A DNA stretch of 64,000 bases from Mariprofundus micogutta (GCF_001895085.1 NZ_BDFD01000002.1:124001-188000); one strand, 5' to 3'; counted from the first letter of the stretch, positions 53,468 to 63,246 are shown. The notes: generated by a model not told the origin, from the letters alone. Made by a program: numbers and translations.

Positions 53468-54598
53468 ATGAGAAACACCATCAAAACCGTTGCTGCGGCT
53501 GCAATGCTGGCATTCGCAACACCAGCTATGGCTGGCGGCGTAACTGTTGCTGAAGACGGCGACAGCAAACTGAAACTCGAAGCTCTGCTTTACCTTAACA
53601 GTTACTCGCAGAAGGCTGACACCATCACGGCAGCTGGTACCACGACGACCAAAACTGCAGGTCTGGCAGTCGACCGCGCATACTTCACTGCCAAATATTT
53701 CTTCAACGAAGACTGGATGATGCGCATCACCCTTGATGCCGGTAATGATCAGAGTCTGGCAGGCAAAAAACAGAATGTATTCCTGAAAGCAGCTTATGTT
53801 GAAGGCAAACTTCTTGGTGATGCAGCTGTGTTACGTGTTGGTCAGTCACATACACCCTGGATCGATTACGAACAGGGATTGTGGAAACACCGCTACGCTT
53901 CTCAGGTGATGACAGACCGATACAAATTCGATGATTCTTTTGATCTGGGCCTTGGCCTGAAAGGCACCCTGGCTGATGGCATGATTAAGTATTTCATTAC
54001 TGAGACCAATGGCTCAGGATATGCAAATGCACGGCGCACTGCACGCATTGATCTGAATGCACGCATCGGCATCTATCCTGTTGAAGGCCTCACTCTGGAC
54101 TTCCAGTTCCGCGATGGTAATCGTGGCACCCGTACCTCTGTAACCAAAGGCATCAAAACCACTTTGATGCAGGCTATGGTTTCTTATGGCACCAGTGACT
54201 TCCGCATTGGCGGCAACTATATTGCAAACAAAGATAAAGCTAATGGAGCTACAACTGTAAGCATTCACCATGGTGGTGCTGTAAGCAGTGGTTATAACTT
54301 CAACACTCTGGTTGCAGGCGATCAGGTTAAATCAAATGCATACGGTCTGTGGGCATGGGCCAAGCTTCCAGCTAATTTTGGCGTCTTCGGTCGTTTTGAA
54401 AATATGAACAACAAGCTCAATGGCGGGGTTACTAAAGAGAAGATGACCCGTTTCATGGGCGGTATCGAATACACTGAAATCAAAGGTGTAAGGTTTGCAC
54501 TTGTGGCAGACTCGAATAAGCTGACAAACCGTGGTGGTGTAACCGCCAACTCACGTAAAGATATTCGCTTCGGTCTCTACTCCGAGGTAAAACTGTAA
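53468..54598 (+). CDS. Porin 1 of a tandem pair (OprP/OprO-like, putative phosphate porin)
   Basis: The 376-residue outer-membrane protein has a signal peptide (MRNTIKTVAAAAMLAFATPAMA) and a beta-barrel of alternating amphipathic strands (AYFTAKYFFNEDWMMRITLD, FLKAAYVEGKLLGDAAVLRVGQ, HTPWIDYEQGLWKHRYAS), typical of the phosphate-selective porin family; it ends in SEVKL. It is clearly paralogous to the next gene. Its position between phoB and pst suggests phosphate uptake. The ATG at 53468 with GGGAGAA is used. No Pho box faces this gene directly. Confidence 0.75.
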   Translation: MRNTIKTVAAAAMLAFATPAMAGGVTVAEDGDSKLKLEALLYLNSYSQKADTITAAGTTTTKTAGLAVDRAYFTAKYFFNEDWMMRITLDAGNDQSLAGKKQNVFLKAAYVEGKLLGDAAVLRVGQSHTPWIDYEQGLWKHRYASQVMTDRYKFDDSFDLGLGLKGTLADGMIKYFITETNGSGYANARRTARIDLNARIGIYPVEGLTLDFQFRDGNRGTRTSVTKGIKTTLMQAMVSYGTSDFRIGGNYIANKDKANGATTVSIHHGGAVSSGYNFNTLVAGDQVKSNAYGLWAWAKLPANFGVFGRFENMNNKLNGGVTKEKMTRFMGGIEYTEIKGVRFALVADSNKLTNRGGVTANSRKDIRFGLYSEVKL

Positions 54599-54619
54599 GC
54601 ATCTGAATCCTTACTGATA

Positions 54620-54650
54620 GGGCCTGCATGTTTGCAGGCCCTTTTTTTTA
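54620..54650 (+). terminator. Intrinsic terminator between the two porins
   Basis: GGGCCTGCA pairs with TGCAGGCCC around a four-base loop, followed by TTTTTTTT. It ends the first porin transcript. Confidence 0.95.
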
Positions 54651-54687
54651 TTCTTGAATTAGCTAATTCATTCATACAACTCATCAA

Positions 54688-54726
54688 TGTCATCTTGCTG
54701 TCACATTGATGACATGATGCTGTCAT
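54688..54726 (+). promoter_or_regulatory. Tandem Pho boxes upstream of porin 2
   Basis: Four half-sites at exact 11-bp steps: TGTCAT (54688), TGTCAC (54699), TGACAT (54710) and TGTCAT (54721), all on the plus strand. Two head-to-tail Pho boxes are thus phased on one DNA face. A weak -10 (TAATGT) lies 10 bases beyond. Strong phosphate-starvation control is implied. Confidence 0.7.
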
Positions 54727-54794
54727 ACAGCTCTCCTAATGTTCGCCGCAACCCAGATATAGGGACTCGTTTTGAATAAACACAGGAGAACAAC

Positions 54795-55949
54795 TTGAAA
54801 GCTACAATTAGAACTATTGCAGCGCTTGCCACGATGGCATTTGCAACCCCGGCGATCGCGGGCGGCGTAAGCGTATACGACGATGGCGAGAGCAAACTGA
54901 AAATCGAAGCGCTGATTTACGCGAACAGCTTTTATCAGACAGATGACCGCGTTACTACAGGAACCAGCGTAAAGACTAAAACTACCGGTACACATATTGA
55001 CCGTGCCTACTTTACTGCTAAATACTACTTCAACAACGACTGGATGATGCGTCTGACTACCGATATGGGTAATGAAGCCGCTCTAGGTAAAGACCAGAAT
55101 ATTTATCTGAAATATGCATATGTAGAAGGTAAACTGGCTGGTAAGGCTGCTGTAATGCGTTTGGGTCAGTCTCACACCCCATGGATCGACTATGAGCAGG
55201 GCCTTTGGAAACACCGTTATGTTGCAAAAGTAATGTCCGACACCTATAAATTTGATACTTCTGCTGATCTGGGCTTTGGTCTGAAAGGTAAACTGGCTGA
55301 TGGGATGGTTGATTACTTTGTGACTGCCACTAACGGTACAGGTTACGGCAAAGGCAACCCTACTTCCGGCACTGAAGCTGGTCAGTATGGCGCCCGTGTC
55401 GGCATTCACCCAATCAAGGGGCTGGACATCGACTTCGGTTTCAATTCCGGATACAAAGGCACTCGCAAAAACATTAACAATGTAAAAACTCTTGGCGTAA
55501 AATCTGACCTGACTCAGGCTATGATCTCTTACGGCACGAAAGAGTTCCGTTTGGGTGCCAACTACATGGTAAACAAAGATAAAGCCAAGTCTGCCACAGC
55601 TTCATCTTCACATGGTGGCAACACCAGTTCCGGTTTCACAACAGCACTTGCTGGTGATGAAGTGAAATCTACCGGTTATGCAGTTTGGGGCTGGGCCAAG
55701 ATTCCCGGCACTCAGATTGGCGCATTCGGTCGCTTTGAAAACTTGAAGAACCAGAAAACAAGTGGCGGCGTAGTAACCCCAACCAAAGAAAAAATCGACC
55801 GTTTCGTTGCTGGCCTGGAATACAGCCCTATCAAGAACATCACTTTTGCTGCTGTTGTTGACTCATCCAAGCTGAAAAACCGTGGTGGCAACTCTGCAGT
55901 TACTGATAAGGACTTCCGCTGGGGTCTTTACTCTCAGATCAAACTGTAA
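54795..55949 (+). CDS. Porin 2 of a tandem pair (OprP/OprO-like, putative phosphate porin)
   Basis: The 384-residue protein parallels porin 1: signal peptide (MKATIRTIAALATMAFATPAIA), IDRAYFTAKYYFNNDWMMRLTTDMGNE, YAYVEGKLAGKAAVMRLGQSHTPWIDYEQGLWKHRY, and SQIKL at the end. Long stretches are identical to porin 1, while loops differ, as expected of paralogues with different surface loops. Preceded by the tandem Pho boxes, so probably the phosphate-starvation induced copy. The ribosome site is GGAGAAC. Substrate is inferred from context. Confidence 0.75.
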   Translation: MKATIRTIAALATMAFATPAIAGGVSVYDDGESKLKIEALIYANSFYQTDDRVTTGTSVKTKTTGTHIDRAYFTAKYYFNNDWMMRLTTDMGNEAALGKDQNIYLKYAYVEGKLAGKAAVMRLGQSHTPWIDYEQGLWKHRYVAKVMSDTYKFDTSADLGFGLKGKLADGMVDYFVTATNGTGYGKGNPTSGTEAGQYGARVGIHPIKGLDIDFGFNSGYKGTRKNINNVKTLGVKSDLTQAMISYGTKEFRLGANYMVNKDKAKSATASSSHGGNTSSGFTTALAGDEVKSTGYAVWGWAKIPGTQIGAFGRFENLKNQKTSGGVVTPTKEKIDRFVAGLEYSPIKNITFAAVVDSSKLKNRGGNSAVTDKDFRWGLYSQIKL

Positions 55950-55962
55950 GCAAAAGAGTATA

Positions 55963-55994
55963 ACCGGTCGGACTTGGTCCGGCCGGTTTTTTTA
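55963..55994 (+). terminator. Hairpin terminator between porin 2 and pstS
   Basis: ACCGG and inner GGAC pair with CCGGT and GTCC, followed by TTTTTTT. It separates porin 2 from pstS, so pstS either depends on read-through or on a promoter in the 33 bases after it. Confidence 0.85.
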
Positions 55995-56026
55995 TCTTAA
56001 CACCTTCAATCTAATAGGAGAAAAGC

Positions 56027-57076
56027 ATGAAGAAGATTATTTTATCTGCCGTTGCCCTGCTTGTTGCCGCGAACGTTGCACAAGCCAGCGAACAGATCCA
56101 TATCGTAGGTTCATCTACCGTATACCCGTTCTCCAGCTATGTAGCTGAAGAGCTCGGTGCCACCACCAAATTCAAAACACCCGTCGTTGAATCCACCGGC
56201 TCCGGTGGCGGCATGAAACTGTTCTGCGCTGGTAACGGCATGGACACCCCTGATATCACCAATGCTTCACGTCGCATGAAAGCCAAAGAGTATAAAAAAT
56301 GTCAGGAAAATGGCGTTAAATATATCACTGAAGTTGTTGTTGGTTATGACGGCATCGCCCTGGCACAGAGCAAAGACACAGCACCACTGAACCTGACTCG
56401 CAAGCAGATTCTTCTGGCTGTTGCTGCAGAAGTACCAAACAAAGAAGGCACTGCACTGATTGCCAACCCATACCACTTCTGGAACGAAATCGATGCCAGC
56501 CTGCCACACCGTAAAATCACTTTCTACGGCCCTCCAACTTCATCGGGTACCCGTGATGCATTTGAAGACCTGACCATGAAAGCTGTGGCCAAAAAGATGG
56601 ATGTTTATACCAAGCTGTATAAAGCAGACAAAAAAGCCAACAAAAAGTACAAGAAATATCATGAAGTGCGTCAGGACGGCGTTTATGTTCCATCCGGTGA
56701 AAATGATAACCTGATTGTACAGAAGCTGACCAAAGATGCAGATGCACTGGGTATCTTCGGTTACTCATATCTGGCTGAAAACTCTGACCGTATCGCAGCT
56801 GCAACTGTTAAAGGTATTGCCCCATCACCTGAAGCGGTTCAGGACGGTTCATACAAACTGTCTCGTTCACTGTACTTCTATATCAAGAAGTCTCACATGG
56901 ACAAAGTGCCTGGCATGAAAGAGTACATCAAGCTGTTCACATCCGAGCAGATGATCGGTGATGACGGTGCATGCACTGACATCGGCCTGATCGCCCTACC
57001 GGAAGAAATGCGTGCGAAATACCGTACTCAGGCAGCAAGTCTGACCAATCTGAAACCTGAAGACCTCAAGAAATAA
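56027..57076 (+). CDS. pstS: Phosphate ABC transporter substrate-binding protein PstS
   Basis: The 349-residue protein has a signal peptide (MKKIILSAVALLVAANVAQA) and PstS motifs: HIVGSSTVYPFSSYVAEELG, VESTGSGGGMKLFCAGNG, SRRMKAKEYKKCQENG, and YGPPTSSGTRDAFEDL, which line the phosphate site in this PBP-like family. It captures phosphate in the periplasm for PstCAB. AGGAGAAAAGC precedes the ATG. A terminator follows it, separating pstS from pstCAB; this allows a surplus of binding protein. Confidence 0.93.
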   Translation: MKKIILSAVALLVAANVAQASEQIHIVGSSTVYPFSSYVAEELGATTKFKTPVVESTGSGGGMKLFCAGNGMDTPDITNASRRMKAKEYKKCQENGVKYITEVVVGYDGIALAQSKDTAPLNLTRKQILLAVAAEVPNKEGTALIANPYHFWNEIDASLPHRKITFYGPPTSSGTRDAFEDLTMKAVAKKMDVYTKLYKADKKANKKYKKYHEVRQDGVYVPSGENDNLIVQKLTKDADALGIFGYSYLAENSDRIAAATVKGIAPSPEAVQDGSYKLSRSLYFYIKKSHMDKVPGMKEYIKLFTSEQMIGDDGACTDIGLIALPEEMRAKYRTQAASLTNLKPEDLKK

Positions 57077-57100
57077 TACCTCTTTATTTCGTAAGAAGGA

Positions 57101-57131
57101 GCAGGCCGGGTTACCCGGCCTGCTTTTTTTT
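57101..57131 (+). terminator. Terminator between pstS and pstC
   Basis: GCAGGCCGGGT pairs with ACCCGGCCTGC with a one-base apex, followed by TTTTTTTT. Strong. The Pho box of pstC follows directly. Confidence 0.95.
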
Positions 57132-57138
57132 GCACAGC

Positions 57139-57179
57139 TGTCACCTTTGTCATCAACTTGTCACACTTCTTCCTATACT
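57139..57179 (+). promoter_or_regulatory. Pho box and promoter of pstC-pstA-pstB-phoU
   Basis: TGTCAT (57148) and TGTCAC (57159) are 11 bases apart, with TATACT (57174-57179) as -10 nine bases after. An additional TGTCAC (57139) lies 9 bases upstream. This geometry fits a PhoB-activated promoter. Confidence 0.7.
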
Positions 57180-57232
57180 CCCCCCCATCCTCAGGGATGA
57201 ATGCTTTAAAATAAAATCACTACAGGCAATTA

Positions 57233-58477
57233 ATGATATATTCTGATCTGTTTTTCTGGCTTTTTGGTGGTCTGATCCCTCTCGGTATCACGGCTTATAT
57301 GGTTGCACGCTCTAAAGCACTGGGTACAGAACAGGATGGTTCACGCCTGCACTCTCTTCCCGGTTATTATGGCTGGTATGCCGTTATCTGGCTGGCCATG
57401 CCTGCCATGCTCAGCGGCCTTCTTTTCAGCTTCATCCACATGTTCGGTGTATTCTCCATTCCTGCACCAATGCTGCTTGGTACCATGTTCACTATTGGTG
57501 GTCTGGGACTCTGGTATGGACTCAGCCATATCAAGGCGGACTTCAGAGCACGTGAAAAAGTTGAAAAAGTTACAACGGGCCTGCTCATTGTTTCCGCCAG
57601 CATCTCCATTCTGACCACGCTCGGCATTGTGCTGTCAGTAGTTTTTGAATCTATAAACTTCTTTCAGGTCATCTCATTCTGGGATTTCATTACCGGAACC
57701 AAATGGGAGCCCGATACGGCATTCCTGATCGGTGCGGGCCGCGACACAGCAGGTATGGCACCACCGGCATTCGGTGCAGTACCAATCTTTGCCGGCACTT
57801 TCATGATCACAACCATCGCTATGTTTGTTGCTGTGCCAGTTGGCCTGTTTTCAGCCATATATATGTCAGAATACGCCTCACATGCAGCGCGTGGCAGACT
57901 CAAACCCATGCTGGAGATTCTGGCCGGTATACCAACTGTGGTTTACGGCTTTTTTGCAGCCATCACGATCAGCCCGATGATTGTAAATGCAGCCCATGCA
58001 CTGGGTTTGCAAGCCGATTATACCAATGCACTCGCGCCGGGTCTGATTATGGGGGTGATGATCATTCCGTTCGTATCTTCGCTATCCGATGATGTAATCA
58101 AGGCTGTACCGCAAGGATTGCGAGACGGCTCCATGGCATTGGGCACAACCAAAGCTGAAACCATCCGCCATATTGTTTTGCCGGCAGCCATGCCCGGCAT
58201 CGTGGCCGCTTTTCTTCTGGCTACATCCCGTGCCATCGGTGAAACCATGATTGTTGTGATGGCCGCTGGCCTCAGGCCAAACCTGACTGCCAATCCGCTG
58301 GAAGGTATTACCACCGTGACTGTAAAAATTGTGGAGGCATTGACTGGTGATCAGGAGTTTGATTCCGCCTTCACTCAGTCGGCTTTCGCACTTGGATTTG
58401 TGCTACTACTGATCACACTGATACTGAATATTGTTTCAAATATTGTCGTACGTAAATTCAAACAGAGGTACGATTAA
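57233..58477 (+). CDS. pstC: Phosphate ABC transporter permease PstC
   Basis: The 414-residue protein is longer than E. coli PstC (319), with an N-terminal extension holding two hydrophobic segments (LFFWLFGGLIPLGITAYMV and AVIWLAMPAMLSGLLFSFIH). The permease core has EAA motif GSMALGTTKAETIRHIVLPAAMPGIVAAFLLATSRAIGET. With PstA it forms the phosphate channel. The ATG has only a weak ribosome site (AGG). It is one base from pstA and starts the transcription unit after the Pho box. Confidence 0.9.
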   Translation: MIYSDLFFWLFGGLIPLGITAYMVARSKALGTEQDGSRLHSLPGYYGWYAVIWLAMPAMLSGLLFSFIHMFGVFSIPAPMLLGTMFTIGGLGLWYGLSHIKADFRAREKVEKVTTGLLIVSASISILTTLGIVLSVVFESINFFQVISFWDFITGTKWEPDTAFLIGAGRDTAGMAPPAFGAVPIFAGTFMITTIAMFVAVPVGLFSAIYMSEYASHAARGRLKPMLEILAGIPTVVYGFFAAITISPMIVNAAHALGLQADYTNALAPGLIMGVMIIPFVSSLSDDVIKAVPQGLRDGSMALGTTKAETIRHIVLPAAMPGIVAAFLLATSRAIGETMIVVMAAGLRPNLTANPLEGITTVTVKIVEALTGDQEFDSAFTQSAFALGFVLLLITLILNIVSNIVVRKFKQRYD

Positions 58478-58478
58478 G

Positions 58479-59648
58479 ATGACTACTGAAAACTTCCAGG
58501 CCGACGCCCGCAAACGCAAGCGCGACCGAGCCGACAAGCGATTCAAGTTTTATGGCTTTGCAGCCATTGTCTTTGCTCTCGCATTCCTCGTCTTCTTTTT
58601 TATCGATATCATAAGCAAAGGACTGCCTGCCTTCCAACAGGCTGAAATTCAGGTCGAAGTGCATTACAACGCAGCGACCATGAAAAACTATAACAAAGCT
58701 GTTGATAAGAAATACAAGCGACTGGTCAGTAAAACCTGGTTGCGCCTTGTGCCAAACCAGATGCGCGACAAGCCTGAACTGATCGGAGAAGATCGGCTGG
58801 AGTGGGTGCTGGCTGAAAACCGGGTGGATCAGTTCCTTAAGGGGCATGAAGGACACCGTCTGAAATCCAAACATCAGAAACTGGTCAAGCAGATGCTGGA
58901 TGAGGGTAAAGTTCGCCTTGTTTTCAACACTGGCTTCTTCAGTAAGGGTGACTCCAAACTACCTGAAAATGCCGGCATCCTTGCATCTGCCATCGGTTCT
59001 GTTCTGGTTCTGTTATTAACCATGCTGTTTGCCGTACCTATAGGTGTCATGACAGCGATCTACCTCGAAGAGTTTGCCCCTGATAACCGTCTCACCCAGA
59101 TTATCGAGGTCAACATCAATAACCTGGCTGCCATCCCATCCATTCTATACGGCTTACTGGGTCTGGCGATCTTCATTAATTTCATGGGTGTGCCCAGAAG
59201 CTCCGCACTTGTCGGTGGCCTGACACTGGCACTGATGACACTACCGGTCATTATCATTGCCGCACGTGCTGCCCTGCGCGCTGTGCCTGACTCCATCCGT
59301 GAAGCCGCTTACGGGTTGGGAGCATCCAACCTGCAGGTCGTCTGGCATCATGTGCTGCCATTAGCTATGCCCGGCATCCTGACCGGTTCAATCATCGGAC
59401 TTGCTCAGGCGATGGGCGAAACTGCACCGCTGCTGATTGTAGGCATGATGGCATATATCCCCGAAGCACCGGGATCCATCTTTGAAGCCACGACAGTACT
59501 ACCTGCCCAGATTTATACCTGGTCATCCGAATCACTGCGCGCCTTTGAAGAGAGAACAGCCGCAGGCATTATGGTATTACTCGCAGTACTATTGAGTCTG
59601 AATGCCATCGCTGTGAAGTTTAGAAATCGTTCCGAGAACACCTGGTAA
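58479..59648 (+). CDS. pstA: Phosphate ABC transporter permease PstA
   Basis: The 389-residue protein has a charged N-terminus ([11 protein letters not shown]), a membrane helix and then an insert of about 130 residues (40-170) with many charged residues before the permease core, a DUF3333-like addition seen in other PstA proteins, and the EAA motif [42 protein letters not shown]. Start chosen at 58479, one base after the pstC stop; the upstream in-frame start lies inside pstC. The insert is likely periplasmic; its role is unknown. Confidence 0.92.
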   Translation: MTTENFQADARKRKRDRADKRFKFYGFAAIVFALAFLVFFFIDIISKGLPAFQQAEIQVEVHYNAATMKNYNKAVDKKYKRLVSKTWLRLVPNQMRDKPELIGEDRLEWVLAENRVDQFLKGHEGHRLKSKHQKLVKQMLDEGKVRLVFNTGFFSKGDSKLPENAGILASAIGSVLVLLLTMLFAVPIGVMTAIYLEEFAPDNRLTQIIEVNINNLAAIPSILYGLLGLAIFINFMGVPRSSALVGGLTLALMTLPVIIIAARAALRAVPDSIREAAYGLGASNLQVVWHHVLPLAMPGILTGSIIGLAQAMGETAPLLIVGMMAYIPEAPGSIFEATTVLPAQIYTWSSESLRAFEERTAAGIMVLLAVLLSLNAIAVKFRNRSENTW

Positions 59649-59655
59649 GGATATC

Positions 59656-60429
59656 ATGAATAGTGAAACTGTAGAAAACACCTTAACGATCCGTGACCTG
59701 AAACTATGGTATGGTGACTTTGAAGCCCTGCATGGCATCAATCTGGATATTCAGAAAGGCAAAGTGACAGCATTTATCGGCCCGTCCGGTTGCGGTAAAT
59801 CCACCTTTCTGCGCACACTCAATCGAATGAATGATCGCATTCCTTCATGTCGCATTGAAGGTAAGATCATGCTTAATGGTCAGGATATTTACGATCCATC
59901 CGTGGATGTGGTTCAGCTACGCTCCTATGTCGGCATGGTATTCCAGAAACCCAATCCGTTTCCGAAAAGCATTTATGAAAATATCGCCTATGCCCCGCGC
60001 ATTCACGGCATGGTCAAAGATGGGCCTGAGATGGATGAACTGGTGGAGAGTGCCCTCAGGCGTGCCAGCATCTGGGATGAAGTAAAAGACAAGCTACAGC
60101 AGCCCGGTACAGCCCTGTCAGGCGGTCAGCAGCAGCGACTGTGCATTGCCCGAACCATTGCTGTGAAACCCAAGGTTATCCTGATGGATGAGCCCTGCTC
60201 TGCCCTTGACCCGATTGCCACTGCCAAAATTGAAGAACTGATGGATGAGTTGAAAGAAGAATATACCATCGTCATTGTTACTCATAATATGCAACAGGCT
60301 GCACGTGTGTCCGATTACACAGCTTACTTTTACCTGGGTGACCTGATCGAATATGCTGATACCCACACGATTTTCACGGCGCCTGCCAATCAGAAAACTG
60401 AAGATTACATTACCGGCCGTTTCGGATAA
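59656..60429 (+). CDS. pstB: Phosphate ABC transporter ATP-binding protein PstB
   Basis: The 257-residue ATPase has Walker [22 protein letters not shown], signature [36 protein letters not shown] (Walker B), and the C-terminal [29 protein letters not shown], typical of PstB. It powers phosphate import by PstCA. It is 7 bases after pstA and 10 bases before phoU. Full length. Confidence 0.97.
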   Translation: MNSETVENTLTIRDLKLWYGDFEALHGINLDIQKGKVTAFIGPSGCGKSTFLRTLNRMNDRIPSCRIEGKIMLNGQDIYDPSVDVVQLRSYVGMVFQKPNPFPKSIYENIAYAPRIHGMVKDGPEMDELVESALRRASIWDEVKDKLQQPGTALSGGQQQRLCIARTIAVKPKVILMDEPCSALDPIATAKIEELMDELKEEYTIVIVTHNMQQAARVSDYTAYFYLGDLIEYADTHTIFTAPANQKTEDYITGRFG

Positions 60430-60439
60430 GGGACCTGAC

Positions 60440-61150
60440 ATGAATGAACATACTGTAAAACGTTTTGAAGACGAACTGAGTGAACTCAAGGCCAAGGTGC
60501 TGGCCATGGGTGGTCTGGTTGAAAAAGCCACCAAGCGTTCGATGAACTCGCTGATCAAACAGGATGCCAAGCGTGCACACAAGGTAATCGAACGCGATCA
60601 TGCCATTAATGCGCTGGAAATAGAGATTGACGAAATGACGCGCACCATGCTGGCCCTGCGTCAGCCTGCTGCGAGTGATCTGCGTTTTGTCATGACCACC
60701 ATCAAGGTGGTTACGGATCTGGAACGCATGGGAGACCTGGCCGAAGATATTGCTGAAAACATGCTGAAAACCGGTGATCATCCACTGACGCAGATCTCTT
60801 CCCTACAATCACTTTCCGATCTGGTCCTGGATCAGTTGAAAGAGGCGCTCGATGCCTTTGCCAAAGGTGATCTGGATGAAGCCATGACATGCATTGAAAA
60901 TGACAAGAAAGTCGATGAAAAATTCAAATCGATACAGCGGGAGTACCTGACCTATATGATGGAAGATCCTCGCCAGATTAGTGCCGGCCTGATTGCTACC
61001 AATATCGCCAGAGATTTGGAGCGTATCGCGGATCATGCCGTGAATGTGGCTGAAATGGTCATCTATATGGTCAAAGGCCATGAGGTTCGTCACGTTGATC
61101 ATGAAACTGCAGCAGCATTGGTCAATGGAACACTTCAGGATGAAACCTGA
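60440..61150 (+). CDS. phoU: Phosphate signalling regulator PhoU
   Basis: The 236-residue protein has two PhoU helical repeats (EDELSELKAKVLAMGGLVEKATKRSMNSLIKQD..., TTIKVVTDLERMGDLAEDIAENM in the first; IATNIARDLERIADHAVNVAEMVIYMVKG in the second) with conserved metal-cluster residues. It links PstSCAB to PhoR. The ATG at 60440 follows TAAGGGACCTGAC and is used because the family starts there; an in-frame ATG within pstB is not expected. Last gene of the operon. Confidence 0.95.
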   Translation: MNEHTVKRFEDELSELKAKVLAMGGLVEKATKRSMNSLIKQDAKRAHKVIERDHAINALEIEIDEMTRTMLALRQPAASDLRFVMTTIKVVTDLERMGDLAEDIAENMLKTGDHPLTQISSLQSLSDLVLDQLKEALDAFAKGDLDEAMTCIENDKKVDEKFKSIQREYLTYMMEDPRQISAGLIATNIARDLERIADHAVNVAEMVIYMVKGHEVRHVDHETAAALVNGTLQDET

Positions 61151-61176
61151 GCAACTCTGAAAGATAATCCACATGC

Positions 61177-61212
61177 AAAAAGGCAGGGGTTATAAGACCC
61201 CTGCCTTTTTTA
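61177..61212. terminator. Bidirectional terminator between phoU and pit
   Basis: AGGCAGGGGT (61181-61190) pairs perfectly with ACCCCTGCCT (61197-61206), with A-run before and T-run after. It serves both convergent genes. Confidence 0.95.
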
Positions 61213-61231
61213 ATTCACCGCTTTTTTCTGT

Positions 61232-62497
61232 TTAACTGAACGCGCCTTTAAAGAAGAAGAAAAACAGAATCGACAGAATTGCACCAGCTGGCAGCGTCAC
61301 AATCCAGGACAGGAAGATGGTCTGGATCACGCCGATATTCAGTGCACCAATACCACGAGCCAGACCAACACCGAGTACCGCACCCACCAGTGTATGCGTG
61401 GTTGAGATCGGAAGCCCTGTTCCTGATGCAACAACTACTGTCGTCGCTGCACCCAGTGTGGCGGCAAAGCCACGGCTTGGTGTCAGTTCAGTAATTCCGG
61501 AACCCACTGTAGCAATCACTTTATGACCGTAAGTGGCCAGACCAATCACGATACCAACGCCACCTAACATCAGAATCCAGATAGGCGTAGCAGACTTGGC
61601 AACAATCTCACCTGCACTACTGACAACACCGTACACTGCAGCAACCGGACCAATCGCATTGGCTACATCATTGGAACCATGTGCGAAAGCCATGGCGATT
61701 GCAGTAAAGATCATCAATACGCCAAAAATCTTTTCCATATTGGTATAGTGGAACTTTTTATCTTCTTTCTTGGTGAATTTCAGTCGTTTGATCATCACTG
61801 TACCGATCAAGGCTACAATGATGCCGATAATGGTCGCATAGAGCATATTCTGCTCAAACGGGAATTTTACGCCCACATGCTTCAGCCCCTTCAGCAAGGT
61901 CACCATGGCCATAATAAAGCCAACCAGGAAGATATAGAAAGGCACATATTTCTTCGCTTTCTCAAGCGGGTCTTCAGTGTCAATAATCAGCTTCTGGATA
62001 CTTCTGAACAGTGCAAATGCAATCACACCTGCCAGTAACGGCGAAGTGACCCAGCTCAGTGCGATGGTGCCAACCTTGCCCCACATGACAGCTTCCATGC
62101 CGATACCCACTGCACCAAAACCGACAATGGCACCAACAATAGAGTGCGTAGTGGAAACAGGCCACCCCATACGGGTAGCAAGCATCAGCCAGATACCGGC
62201 TGCTAGCAGGGATGCCAGCATGCCGTAAACCAGTAACTCCGGCGTACTGCCTAATGATGAGACATCGACAATACCCTTACGGATGGTTTTGGTTACTTCG
62301 CCGCCGGCAAGAACCGCACCCGCACATTCGAATACAGCAGCAATAATAACCGCCTGTTTGAAGGTCAGCGCGCCGGAACCCACAGAAGTACCCATGGCAT
62401 TGGCAACGTCATTCGCACCAATACCCCAGGCCATGAACAGGCCGAATACAACGGCCATACCAATTAATACAGTTGAATTTGCAACAAGAATATCCAC
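61232..62497 (-). CDS. pit: Low-affinity inorganic phosphate transporter Pit
   Basis: The 421-residue permease has about ten to eleven hydrophobic segments and the two signature repeats GANDVANAMGTSVGSGAL near residue 28 and GSNDVANAIGPVAAVYG near 275, as in PiT/Pho-4 transporters. The E. coli-like internal loop LIIDTEDPLEKAKKYVP links the halves. It is the second gene of an operon with the DUF47 protein 12 bases upstream. Proton- or metal-phosphate-coupled uptake is expected. The two halves are symmetrically repeated, as usual. Confidence 0.93.
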   Translation of the reverse strand: MDILVANSTVLIGMAVVFGLFMAWGIGANDVANAMGTSVGSGALTFKQAVIIAAVFECAGAVLAGGEVTKTIRKGIVDVSSLGSTPELLVYGMLASLLAAGIWLMLATRMGWPVSTTHSIVGAIVGFGAVGIGMEAVMWGKVGTIALSWVTSPLLAGVIAFALFRSIQKLIIDTEDPLEKAKKYVPFYIFLVGFIMAMVTLLKGLKHVGVKFPFEQNMLYATIIGIIVALIGTVMIKRLKFTKKEDKKFHYTNMEKIFGVLMIFTAIAMAFAHGSNDVANAIGPVAAVYGVVSSAGEIVAKSATPIWILMLGGVGIVIGLATYGHKVIATVGSGITELTPSRGFAATLGAATTVVVASGTGLPISTTHTLVGAVLGVGLARGIGALNIGVIQTIFLSWIVTLPAGAILSILFFFFFKGAFS

Positions 62498-62509
62498 GAA
62501 TATCTCCCC

Positions 62510-63190
62510 TTATCTCGCCAGCAGCAGTTCGAGTCGGGCGCCTACACGCTGTGCGATATCGGCCACCTCGCCAATTCCTCTAATCACGCGATAGAGGAAA
62601 ATCACATTAATCGGCTCAAGGTCCTTCTCAATCACAAACAGGGTATTGTTGATCTGGCTTTCAAGCTTATCGGTCTCATATTCGATTTTATCCAGGTCAT
62701 CGACCATCTCTTCAACACTACTGACTTCACGGCCGCGAAAACCGACTTCAACCAACTCATCGAGTTCATTGATCACCCGCTTGGCCTGCCGGGATGCCGC
62801 AATACAGCGACTCACGTAGAGACCCATTAACTCGGCAAGCTCCGCCGGCACTTCCATTTTTCGGCCACTGATTACACTGGTGACTTCTTTCACCTTGTTG
62901 GCCATCTGATCCTGATGTGTGACGATATCCAGAATACGCTCGCGCGGCATCGGCATAAACAGGGAGTTGGGCAGGCTCAGACGAAGATTATGTTTCAAAT
63001 CATCGGCTTCTACTTCCAACTTATGAATCTCGTTCTGCAAAACAGCAACCTGATCGTAATCTTTTTCGATCACGGCTTTGAAAAAAGGATCAAGTTTTTT
63101 CACACACTCGTGAACCTTACCAATGTGTTCCTGCAGCGGCTTAACCGGCGAACCGGCAAACATGTTTGAAATCGGACTTCTTCGAACCAT
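62510..63190 (-). CDS. DUF47 phosphate-transport regulator (PhoU-like)
   Basis: The 226-residue helical protein belongs to the TIGR00153/DUF47 family (SPISNMFAGSPVKPLQEHIGKVHECVKKLDPFFKAVIEKDYDQVAVLQNEIHKLEVEADDLKHNLRL, then VISGRKMEVPAELAELMGLYVSRCIAASRQAKRVINELDELVEVGFRGREV). These are PhoU-like partners of Pit transporters. The ATG at 63190 fits GGGAG; an in-frame GTG two codons earlier is possible. It precedes pit in the same operon, behind Pho-box repeats. Confidence 0.9.
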   Translation of the reverse strand: MVRRSPISNMFAGSPVKPLQEHIGKVHECVKKLDPFFKAVIEKDYDQVAVLQNEIHKLEVEADDLKHNLRLSLPNSLFMPMPRERILDIVTHQDQMANKVKEVTSVISGRKMEVPAELAELMGLYVSRCIAASRQAKRVINELDELVEVGFRGREVSSVEEMVDDLDKIEYETDKLESQINNTLFVIEKDLEPINVIFLYRVIRGIGEVADIAQRVGARLELLLAR

Positions 63191-63246
63191 ATTCACTCCC
63201 TTTTACTGTTTCACCCAACTATTCCTGTCAGTTGAAAAAAGCCTAT

